This document shows, one piece after another, positions 1 through 5,700 of a stretch of 11,951 bases of DNA (position 1 is its first letter; every line of letters begins with the position of its first letter). Below the pieces are notes generated by a model that made no database searches, had not been told where the DNA came from, and saw nothing but the letters and a program-made list of their open reading frames with translations. The DNA comes from an uncultured Thermoproteales archaeon (GTDB lineage: Archaea; Thermoproteota; Thermoprotei; Thermoproteales; Thermoproteaceae), in assembly GCA_946480885.1 (NCBI GenBank), contig CAMLLK010000013.1, forward strand, positions 1-11,951, given 5' to 3'. Made by a program: the position numbers and the translations under genes.

Positions 1-138
1 CCTTTTATACTCTGCAATTATACCAAACTCCCCCAGCGCCTTTATGAAATCTATAATCTGTGTAGTACGCGTAGGCGGAGGCGGCTCAGTGGCTAGTCTA
101 ATCTCAACGGTCTTTTTAACTAGTGTGAGGAAATCCAC
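1..138 (-). CDS. Unrecognised protein, N-terminal fragment (runs off the window)
   Basis: An open reading frame of 46 codons starts at a GTG (138-136) and leaves the window at base 1. It reads MDFLTLVKKTVEIRL, then a proline run (EPPPPT), then an amphipathic stretch rich in Ile/Phe/Lys. I do not recognise the family and assign no function. Evidence that it is real: the frame stays open to the edge, and a TATA-like octamer (159-166, read leftwards) is centred about 24 bases upstream of the GTG, the spacing seen at other genes here. It lies head to head with the VUT transporter: if both starts are right, no base separates them. The start could be wrong, because the frame is also open upstream of the GTG. 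Confidence 0.5.
   Translation of the reverse strand, partial: MDFLTLVKKTVEIRLATEPPPPTRTTQIIDFIKALGEFGIIAEYKR
113..119 (+). promoter_or_regulatory. Candidate TATA box for the VUT transporter (ATG at 139)
   Basis: TTTTTAA is centred 23 bases upstream of the ATG at 139, the spacing seen at most genes in this window, which suggests a leaderless transcript. It lies inside the first codons (Val-Lys-Lys) of the minus-strand gene that starts at 138. Confidence 0.45.
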
Positions 139-858
139 ATGGCGAAGTCTTTACTTTTTTTAAATAGTTGTCTTCCACGTCTTGTGTTATCTCTACTATA
201 TGCCTGGCTCTACGCAGTCTTGCTTTACTTAATATACCTCGCAATTCTCTGGGCTTGGCGAGGCAGACCAGACGCCGTGTTAGTAGGTCTCTTCTTCGGC
301 ACGTTGACCGCGGCGCAGTTTATTGCCAATAGACTTGTGGATTTCGGCGTGGGAGTGGCGCCGGCGGGGACGGTGATTTTTATGACAAACATCGCTGTTT
401 TAGACGCCTTGGCGATTTACTACGGTAGAGAGCTCGCCTTGAAAGTGGTGAGGGCGGGCTTTTTCTTCCAAGCCGCTGTGGCTTTCGCCGCGTGGTCCGC
501 CACTACGCTGTCGCCACCTGTTTGGTTTATTGAACGCGCGGCGGTGGTGGACAGCGTCATTGCGCCGTCTGCGAGGATTGCTATTGCGTCGTTGACTGCG
601 TATCTAATAGCCTCCACAATAGACGTGTATATAGTGACGAAGTGGCCGAAGCTTCACGTATTGGCCAGGGCCTACAGCTCGTCCCTCGTGGCGCAGGTCG
701 TCGACAGCGCCGTCTTTATAACCCTCGCCTTCGGGCCGCATTTAGACATCATAAAGGGGCAGATTGTAGTCAAGTGGCTACAGATACCGCTGGAGGCCTT
801 GTTAATATACGGCGCTAGGAAATACGTCAAGAGATTAAATAGCCAACAGTCCTCCTAA
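139..858 (+). CDS. VUT-family (YhhQ/DUF165-like) queuosine/archaeosine precursor transporter
   Basis: Predicted integral membrane protein of 239 residues with about six hydrophobic segments (roughly 15-40, 45-62, 78-95, 105-123, 143-165, 180-200). The stretch SARIAIASLTAYLIASTIDV (about 143-162) and DSAVFITLAFG (about 188-198) match the conserved core of the VUT/COG1738 family. Bacterial members import queuosine precursors; in archaea the likely cargo is a 7-deazaguanine such as preQ0 for archaeosine in tRNA, which is inferred from the family. Start: the ATG at 139 has a TATA-like box at 113-119. A GTG at 184 in the same frame also has one (159-166) and would drop the first 15 residues without losing the core. 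The 3' end overlaps the convergent uppP gene by 24 bases. Confidence 0.85.
   Translation: MAKSLLFLNSCLPRLVLSLLYAWLYAVLLYLIYLAILWAWRGRPDAVLVGLFFGTLTAAQFIANRLVDFGVGVAPAGTVIFMTNIAVLDALAIYYGRELALKVVRAGFFFQAAVAFAAWSATTLSPPVWFIERAAVVDSVIAPSARIAIASLTAYLIASTIDVYIVTKWPKLHVLARAYSSSLVAQVVDSAVFITLAFGPHLDIIKGQIVVKWLQIPLEALLIYGARKYVKRLNSQQSS
159..166. promoter_or_regulatory. Palindromic TATA-like element between divergent genes
   Basis: TTTAAATA contains the palindrome TTTAAA. Read leftwards, its centre is 24.5 bases from the GTG at 138; read rightwards, 21.5 bases from the alternative GTG start of the transporter at 184. It could serve one gene or both. It lies within the transporter coding frame if the ATG at 139 is used. 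Confidence 0.45.
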
Positions 859-1623
859 CAAGGCTAGAATCCCCACGACAATATTCACCAACACCACTTG
901 ACTTTTTTTTGCAAATTTCATCAAAATTTCTATTGTGGCTATGCTCATCAACGTGCCTACCGCCAAGGCGACGAGCGCCTCTTGGGTCAACACAGCCCTC
1001 CCTAGGTCTAGATACGTCAACGCGGCTGCCCCCAGGCCGGCTACAGGCACTAATATAAATGAGGCTTTGAAAGCCTCCTCTGGTTTGTAACCTAGTAGAA
1101 GGAGAGTGGTAGTAGTTGTACCAGACCTACTCACACCTGGCACAACTGACAGAGCCTGTGCCACACCTACTAGAAACATATCTCTCAACGACATATTTGT
1201 GAAGTCTTTTAGCCCCGCTCTGTTCCTCGCCCTCTGTAGCACCACTCCGTTGAGGATAACCACGACGCCGAGAGCCGCCATGAGCCACCCAGCTGCTGCT
1301 CCAAATAATGTATTTTTAGAAATGTAGTACAACGGGACGCCAAACGCCGCTGTAGTTATAGTTGTGACGACTATATACTTCAGCCACATCCTCCCCACTG
1401 CGTCGCCTAGAAAACCCCTCAAGACTTGGCGGTATATATGTCTAAAATATATAAGCGCGGCTGCGACTGACGCAGCCTCCATAAAAAGGCCTAGTGTATA
1501 ACCCGTAGATGGGGGGATATTTAGATGTGTAGAGACTAGCATTATCTGAGTTTTGCTACTGATAGGAAGCCACTCCGCGACGCCTTGTATCAAACCTATA
1601 ACCACGGCGTATAATAAGTCCAT
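835..1623 (-). CDS. uppP: UppP/BacA-type polyprenyl-diphosphate phosphatase
   Basis: Membrane phosphatase of 262 residues from the ATG at 1623. In bacteria this family turns undecaprenyl diphosphate into the monophosphate carrier; in an archaeon without murein the natural substrate is probably a dolichyl-type diphosphate used in glycan assembly (inference). The two family signatures are present: an N-terminal QGVAEWLPISSK (about 13-24) and PGVSRSG (about 162-168), among seven or eight hydrophobic segments. In the first signature the usual first Glu is Gln and the usual His after the serines is Gln. Start: the ATG at 1623 has TTATTTAA (1650-1643) centred 23.5 bases upstream; a GTG at 1629 would add two residues but has poor spacing. 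The 3' end overlaps the VUT gene by 24 bases; the 5' end is divergent from the DUF6884 gene. Confidence 0.9.
   Translation of the reverse strand: MDLLYAVVIGLIQGVAEWLPISSKTQIMLVSTHLNIPPSTGYTLGLFMEAASVAAALIYFRHIYRQVLRGFLGDAVGRMWLKYIVVTTITTAAFGVPLYYISKNTLFGAAAGWLMAALGVVVILNGVVLQRARNRAGLKDFTNMSLRDMFLVGVAQALSVVPGVSRSGTTTTTLLLLGYKPEEAFKASFILVPVAGLGAAALTYLDLGRAVLTQEALVALAVGTLMSIATIEILMKFAKKSQVVLVNIVVGILALLGGLLAI
903..910 (+). terminator. Possible U-tract terminator of the VUT transporter
   Basis: A run of eight T on the plus strand begins 45 bases after the transporter stop codon. Archaeal RNA polymerase often terminates at such tracts without a hairpin. It lies antisense inside uppP, where it also encodes a Lys-Lys pair, so the run may be coding coincidence. 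Confidence 0.3.
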
Positions 1624-1633
1624 GGCCACTATG

Positions 1634-1641
1634 TATTAAAT
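1634..1641 (+). promoter_or_regulatory. TATA box of the DUF6884-like gene
   Basis: TATTAAAT is centred 23.5 bases before the ATG at 1661, consistent with a leaderless transcript. It sits just left of the oppositely directed uppP TATA box, so the two initiation complexes should compete for space. Confidence 0.6.
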
Positions 1642-1642
1642 C

Positions 1643-1650
1643 TTAAATAA
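1643..1650 (-). promoter_or_regulatory. TATA box of uppP
   Basis: On the minus strand this reads TTATTTAA, centred 23.5 bases before the uppP ATG at 1623. This spacing is the main reason for preferring that ATG to the GTG at 1629. Confidence 0.6.
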
Positions 1651-1660
1651 AATTGACGCT

Positions 1661-2119
1661 ATGATCTACGTAGTGACAAACTGCACAGCTGAGAAGTTAA
1701 AAGTCGCAGCGCCCGCCAGAGAGTTGTATAGGGGGCCCTCTGTGAGGAGAGTACTCAAAGTTGTGGACAGGGCCAGGGCCGGGGGCAGGCCAATATCTCT
1801 GTATATAATCTCGGCGCGTTACGGATTGATACACGAGGATCAAATAGTGGAGCCCTACGACGAGACCTTGTCGGGGAGGACAGTAGAGGAGATAAAGACT
1901 TGGGCAGCGACACGTGGCGTCTTAGATCGATTTAAACAACTGGCGGACGTAGGCACAGTAGTCTTCACAGCCACAAAGCCGTACTACACAGCTGTAGAAG
2001 ATATAATCTGTAAAAGAGATGATATATATGTACTATCGCCCTATAGAGCCTGTGGCAAATGGGTGAAAACCGGCAATTTTGATAAACATATACACCTAGC
2101 TAATTTATTAAATTTATAA
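1661..2119 (+). CDS. DUF6884-like protein (YaaA-like fold suspected)
   Basis: Soluble protein of 152 residues. The N-terminus (VTNCTAEKL, with Cys8), APARELY (about 17-23), ISARYGLI (about 50-57) and EPYDETL (64-70) match the pattern I know for DUF6884-type proteins: a Cys near the start, a Ser-Ala-x-Tyr-Gly-Leu motif and a Pro-Tyr-Asp motif. No reaction is firmly known for this group. Further cysteines are at 117 and 131. Relatives occur beside nucleic-acid modification and phage genes, so a nucleobase-related role is possible, and a predicted deazaguanine transporter lies two genes away; this is weak context only. It is transcribed alone, divergent from uppP and convergent with the precorrin-2 dehydrogenase gene (22-base gap). 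Confidence 0.7.
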   Translation: MIYVVTNCTAEKLKVAAPARELYRGPSVRRVLKVVDRARAGGRPISLYIISARYGLIHEDQIVEPYDETLSGRTVEEIKTWAATRGVLDRFKQLADVGTVVFTATKPYYTAVEDIICKRDDIYVLSPYRACGKWVKTGNFDKHIHLANLLNL

Positions 2120-2141
2120 ACTTCGGCGCAGGATGCTCTCT

Positions 2142-2801
2142 TCACCCATCTGCCCGGGTCTTCTCCACATATCTTTTTAATATCTCCCTCCCCCTGGCCA
2201 ACGCCGCCTCTGAGTTTTTACTCATGACATAGTTCATAAACTCTCTGTCTTCACAAAGCTCTTGGTAGAACTTAAGTCTTTTCCTCGTCTCACTCACGTA
2301 TTTCTTCGCCTCTTTTTTCAACTCGCTGTATACTTTATAGAATGTGGGTACCCAGCTCTCTTTTATACACCTCTCCACGACGTCTAGCGACAGTCTGGCG
2401 GGAGTACCCGCCGCGCCTTCGCTCGTCACAGCCACCCTTAGGCCGTCTATAGACTTCTCGTAGGGCACTACTATATGAGTCCTAGAGGCGTCTGTCGCGT
2501 CGTTAACTAACTTCCCCATTGACTCAGCTATATGGAATAGCGTTGAGGCTAAGTCGGCGTCATCTACTGCGATAACTACAACGTCGGCCCAAGCTATGTC
2601 CTCTCTGGGGTCGTACTGTCTCAAATCTACTCTCCTCACCTCAACTCCTAGCTGCTGCAGCTCTGGAGATACGTCGCGCGCCAAGACTCTCACAGACGCG
2701 CCGGCGTTGTGGAAAAATTTAGCTCTTCTAGATCCCACAGACCCGCCGCCGAAGATTAACACTTTTAGCCTAGACGCCTCTATCCAAAGAGGAATACGCA
2801 T
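2142..2801 (-). CDS. sirC: Precorrin-2 dehydrogenase (Met8p/CysG N-terminal-like)
   Basis: NAD-dependent oxidation of precorrin-2 to sirohydrochlorin, the step after CobA in siroheme and archaeal heme synthesis. The 219-residue protein starts with a Rossmann fold (VLIFGGGSVGSRRA, about 14-27), followed by VVVIAVDD (74-81), VNDATDASRTHIVVP (99-113) and VAVTSEGAAGTPARL (123-137), which correspond to the active-site and serine-containing segments of CysG and Met8p. The last 70 residues form a Lys/Glu-rich helical domain, as is usual. D101 and D104 are candidates for the catalytic Asp. There is no fused methyltransferase domain, so with cobA nearby the functions are split over two proteins. Whether it also inserts iron, as Met8p does, cannot be told. 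It has its own TATA box, although it also lies 41 bases after the pilin-like gene on the same strand. Confidence 0.9.
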   Translation of the reverse strand: MRIPLWIEASRLKVLIFGGGSVGSRRAKFFHNAGASVRVLARDVSPELQQLGVEVRRVDLRQYDPREDIAWADVVVIAVDDADLASTLFHIAESMGKLVNDATDASRTHIVVPYEKSIDGLRVAVTSEGAAGTPARLSLDVVERCIKESWVPTFYKVYSELKKEAKKYVSETRKRLKFYQELCEDREFMNYVMSKNSEAALARGREILKRYVEKTRADG

Positions 2802-2821
2802 TAATAGAAAAAATGTTGTGA

Positions 2822-2829
2822 TATAAAAA
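2822..2829 (-). promoter_or_regulatory. TATA box of the precorrin-2 dehydrogenase gene
   Basis: TTTTTATA on the minus strand is centred 24.5 bases before the ATG at 2801. It lies in the 41-base gap after the pilin-like gene, so the dehydrogenase can be transcribed separately from cobA-hemD. Confidence 0.55.
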
Positions 2830-2842
2830 GAGTTTGGAAAAT

Positions 2843-3034
2843 TTATGGGAATCGTATGAGTGACTTCACAGCGTTGACTAATTGGTCAATTACAGAAGCT
2901 GTGGCGTTTTTAAAGCCTAGTATTTGATTAACTGCCCCTTGAACAACGCCTGTGATTGTTAACGCAAAGGCGCTCACCAATGCCACCGCCACTAGTAACA
3001 ACAACACTTCTTCTACTAACACCGCCCCCTTCAC
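2843..3034 (-). CDS. Miniature type IV pilin-like secreted or membrane protein
   Basis: A protein of 63 residues that begins MKGAVLVEEVLLLLVAVA. This looks like a type IV prepilin: a tiny basic leader ending in Lys-Gly, cleavage expected after Gly3, Glu at position +5 of the mature chain, and an uninterrupted hydrophobic helix to about residue 30. Such leaders are cut by the archaeal prepilin peptidase. The remaining 30 residues form one amphipathic segment with a single N-glycosylation sequon (Asn43-Ala-Thr). There is no beta-rich head domain, so it is much shorter than usual archaeal pilins. The start is GTG at 3034, with a stop codon in frame just upstream. It follows hemD by 15 bases and lacks a well-spaced TATA box, so it is probably read from the cobA-hemD transcript. 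It could instead be an unrelated small membrane protein. Confidence 0.6.
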   Translation of the reverse strand: MKGAVLVEEVLLLLVAVALVSAFALTITGVVQGAVNQILGFKNATASVIDQLVNAVKSLIRFP

Positions 3035-3049
3035 GTATATCTACAATTT

Positions 3050-3688
3050 TTAAAACTGCTGTAGTAGTCTAAAAGCCGTAGACACTGCGCTTTCAATAGT
3101 GGCCTCCGGCGCTGTGTAGTGCTGTACACCAAGCTCGCGTAATTTACTAGAGGTGACTGGGCCTATGGCCACTACTACTTTCCCTCTGAGGTCTAGATAG
3201 GCGGCCACCGCCTCGGCCACGTTAGAGCTAGTCAAAACCACCGCCCTCGAGTTTTTAATAACTTCTAAATACTGCACAAGTTTCTCTCTGTCTATCTCCA
3301 CGTCGTAGACAGGTACTTCTACCACATCTCTCATGTATTTTTTCAACACGTCGTTACCCATAGAAGACCTCAAGACGACGACTCTCCCAGGTGCCATGGA
3401 CTCTAGTAGTTTCACAACGCCGTAGCTTGTATACTCACGCGGCACTACACAACCCCCCACTGCCTCAGCTGTAGAGGGGCCGATGCATATGACACATCTA
3501 AACTTCCTCCGCAGCGACTCTATATCCACAGCCAGTGCCGCCGCCGGGCTCATAACTACTAGATAGTCCCCCTCTGGCACATCTACTACTCGCCGCGGCG
3601 TCACTCTGCCAATGGTCACACACCTCGCGCCGCCGGGGCACCTCCCCTCTTTTATTCTAACTACTACAACCTCCTCGCCGCCTCCCAT
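3050..3688 (-). CDS. hemD: Uroporphyrinogen-III synthase
   Basis: Cyclises hydroxymethylbilane with inversion of ring D to give uroporphyrinogen III, the substrate of CobA. The 212-residue protein shows the two-lobe layout of the family: IGPSTAEAV (69-77) and VVLRSSMG (104-111) in one lobe, VVLTSSNVAEAV (150-161) and VAIGPVTSSKLRELGV (173-188) in the other. HemD sequences diverge strongly, but the TSSNV and IGPxTSxxLRELG blocks are characteristic. The start codon (ATG at 3688) lies inside cobA, giving a 25-base overlap that indicates coupled expression. The length is slightly below that of many bacterial HemD proteins (about 240-260). Confidence 0.9.
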   Translation of the reverse strand: MGGGEEVVVVRIKEGRCPGGARCVTIGRVTPRRVVDVPEGDYLVVMSPAAALAVDIESLRRKFRCVICIGPSTAEAVGGCVVPREYTSYGVVKLLESMAPGRVVVLRSSMGNDVLKKYMRDVVEVPVYDVEIDREKLVQYLEVIKNSRAVVLTSSNVAEAVAAYLDLRGKVVVAIGPVTSSKLRELGVQHYTAPEATIESAVSTAFRLLQQF

Positions 3689-4392
3689 AGCTTAACTCCC
3701 CTCTCCACTACTCTGCCGACAACTATAATACTTGGGCTCTCAACGGCGCCAAGTCCCCCAAGCGTCGTTACTCTAAACTCCTCCTCTGGGAAGTATGCAG
3801 ACTTCACCACAGCCACGGGGGTGTCTAGACGTAGACCCCCCTCGACCAAGTCCTTAGCCACCTCCCCCGCCACAGAGGCCGCCATATATAAGACAATTGT
3901 GTCTACTGCAGTGGCTAGTTTTCTAAAGTCTACCTGTCGGACGCCCTTACCTGGGTCTTCTCTACCTGTGGCCAACGCCACTGAGCTGGCGACGCCTCGG
4001 AGAACCGGCGGGATGAAGTATTTCGCCGGCGCTGCGAAGCCGCTGGTGACGCCTGGCACTATTTCACACCTCACCCCCCGTGTTATTAAATATTCACACT
4101 CCTCAAACCCCCTCCCAAAGACCAACGGATCGCCTCCGTGGAGTCTCACCACTGTTTCAAACCGCAGCGCGTATTGGTACAACAACTGGTTTATCTCCTC
4201 TTGTGTTGGCCCCTCGCCGCCTGGCCTCTTCCCCACGTCAATTATTAAAGCCTGCCGCTTAGCTCTCTTCAACAACTCAATAGAGATCAACCGGTCGTGG
4301 AGAATTACGTCGGCTCTCTCTAAAAGCCGCATCCCCTTCACTGTGATAAGATCTGGATCTCCAGGGCCGGCCCCCACTATGTATACACCCAT
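3664..4392 (-). CDS. cobA: Uroporphyrin-III C-methyltransferase (SUMT)
   Basis: Transfers two methyl groups from S-adenosylmethionine to uroporphyrinogen III (C2 and C7) to give precorrin-2, the branch point to siroheme, cobalamin and the archaeal heme route. The 242-residue protein carries all signatures: GAGPGDPDLIT (7-17), GKRPGGEGPTQEEIN (54-68), RLHGGDPLVFGRG (83-95) and VPGVTSG (112-118). Length is normal for a stand-alone SUMT. It is the first gene of a minus-strand group (cobA, hemD, pilin-like, precorrin-2 dehydrogenase) and is divergent from hemL with 35 bases between the start codons. Confidence 0.95.
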   Translation of the reverse strand: MGVYIVGAGPGDPDLITVKGMRLLERADVILHDRLISIELLKRAKRQALIIDVGKRPGGEGPTQEEINQLLYQYALRFETVVRLHGGDPLVFGRGFEECEYLITRGVRCEIVPGVTSGFAAPAKYFIPPVLRGVASSVALATGREDPGKGVRQVDFRKLATAVDTIVLYMAASVAGEVAKDLVEGGLRLDTPVAVVKSAYFPEEEFRVTTLGGLGAVESPSIIVVGRVVERGVKLWEAARRL

Positions 4393-4401
4393 GACACAAT
4401 G

Positions 4402-4409
4402 ATTTATAT
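4402..4409 (+). promoter_or_regulatory. TATA box of hemL
   Basis: ATTTATAT is centred 22.5 bases before the hemL ATG at 4428. It lies immediately to the left of the cobA TATA box, so the two divergent promoters interlock. Confidence 0.6.
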
Positions 4410-4412
4410 GAC

Positions 4413-4420
4413 TTTTTTAA
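4413..4420 (-). promoter_or_regulatory. TATA box of cobA
   Basis: TTAAAAAA on the minus strand is centred 24.5 bases before the cobA ATG at 4392. Only three bases separate it from the hemL TATA box, within a 35-base intergenic region. Confidence 0.6.
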
Positions 4421-4427
4421 TTCACAT

Positions 4428-5699
4428 ATGTTCCACAGAGCTAGAGAGGTGTTCCCAGGCGGCGTGAACTCCCCCGCCAGAGCTTTAAAACACCTCCCAG
4501 CCCCCCTAGTCGCCGAGAGGGCCGCGGGTCCGTACATATATACAGACGCGGGGCGTCTAGTGGACTACTGCATGGCCTTTGGCGCTGTAATTCTAGGCCA
4601 CGCCGACCCAAAAGTGAAAAAAGCAGTAGAGGAGCAGTTAGAGAGGGGGTGGATATACGCCTTGTTGACTGAGAGAGAGATAGTCTTCGCTGAGAAGATA
4701 AAGAGACACATCCCATCTCTGGAGAAGATGAGGATTGTAAACACGGGCACAGAGGCCACGATGAACGCCGTTAGAGCCGCGAGAGGCTATACGAAAAGAG
4801 ATATTTTGATAAAGTTCGACGGGAATTTCCACGGCTCTCATGACTATGTCTTAGTAAAAGCCGGCTCTGGAGCGGCGACTTGGGGAGTCCCCACAAGCGC
4901 CGGCATCCCGGCGGAGGTGGTGAAACTCACAGCCGTTGTGCCTTACAATGACATTGACGCTTTTGTAAAAACTATGAGAGAGCTAGGGGACAGGGCGGCC
5001 GCCGTAATAGTTGAGCCAATCGCCGGCAATTACGGCCTTATTATACCAGATAGAGAGTTTTTAAAAACGTTGAGAGAAGAAACTGAGAAGTACAACTCTG
5101 TATTAATTTTCGACGAGGTAATTACGGGATTTAGAGTGGGGCTCGGGGGTGCCCAGGGTCTGTTTAGAATTAAGCCAGATATGACAACACTCGGTAAAGT
5201 ATTAGGCGGTGGCTTCCCCATCGGTGTTTTTGGAGGCAAGAGTGACATAATGGACTTAGTGGCCCCCAGCGGGCCTGTATACAACGCCGGTACGTACAAC
5301 GCCCACCCCGTGTCTATTGCAGCCGGCTTAGCTGTACTTGAGGAATTAGAAAGCGGCCGCCCCTACCAAGTGGCCAATGAGGCTGCTGAGAAGTTGTCAA
5401 GGGGGATTTTAGACATAGCTAGTAGACAAGGGTTTGATGTCGTAGTTAACCACATCGCTTCAATGTTCCAACTATATTTCAGAAAGGGAGATGTAAAGAC
5501 TCCACGAGACGTGAGAGAGAGTAATGAAAAACTCTACCTCGCATTGCATAGAATAGCTATTAAACACGGCGTCTACCTAACTCCTTCGCAATATGAAGTG
5601 AATTTTACAACTGCCGCACACACCCCCGAAGTAGTGGAAGAGACGCTTAGAGCTTTAGAATACGCCTTCAAAGAATTAAAAATAGAAGTCGGAATATAG
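4428..5699 (+). CDS. hemL: Glutamate-1-semialdehyde 2,1-aminomutase
   Basis: PLP enzyme that isomerises glutamate-1-semialdehyde to 5-aminolevulinate, the second step of the C5 pathway, directly after HemA. The 423 residues match the family length. Visible features are FPGGVNSPAR (9-18), NTGTEATMNAVRAAR (105-119), FHGSHDY (134-140), VEPIAGN (195-201), FDEVITGFR (228-236; Asp229 pairs with the PLP pyridine nitrogen) and TTLGKVLGGGFPIG (253-266) with the Schiff-base Lys257. NAHPVS, near residue 290, is also typical. It leads a plus-strand group: the radical SAM gene starts one base after its stop codon. Confidence 0.97.
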   Translation: MFHRAREVFPGGVNSPARALKHLPAPLVAERAAGPYIYTDAGRLVDYCMAFGAVILGHADPKVKKAVEEQLERGWIYALLTEREIVFAEKIKRHIPSLEKMRIVNTGTEATMNAVRAARGYTKRDILIKFDGNFHGSHDYVLVKAGSGAATWGVPTSAGIPAEVVKLTAVVPYNDIDAFVKTMRELGDRAAAVIVEPIAGNYGLIIPDREFLKTLREETEKYNSVLIFDEVITGFRVGLGGAQGLFRIKPDMTTLGKVLGGGFPIGVFGGKSDIMDLVAPSGPVYNAGTYNAHPVSIAAGLAVLEELESGRPYQVANEAAEKLSRGILDIASRQGFDVVVNHIASMFQLYFRKGDVKTPRDVRESNEKLYLALHRIAIKHGVYLTPSQYEVNFTTAAHTPEVVEETLRALEYAFKELKIEVGI

Positions 5700-5700
5700 T

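Noticed and set aside
3821..4402. Plus-strand 193-codon open frame opposite cobA
   Set aside because: Antisense to a clear SUMT gene; low-complexity Ser/Thr/Pro composition typical of a shadow frame.
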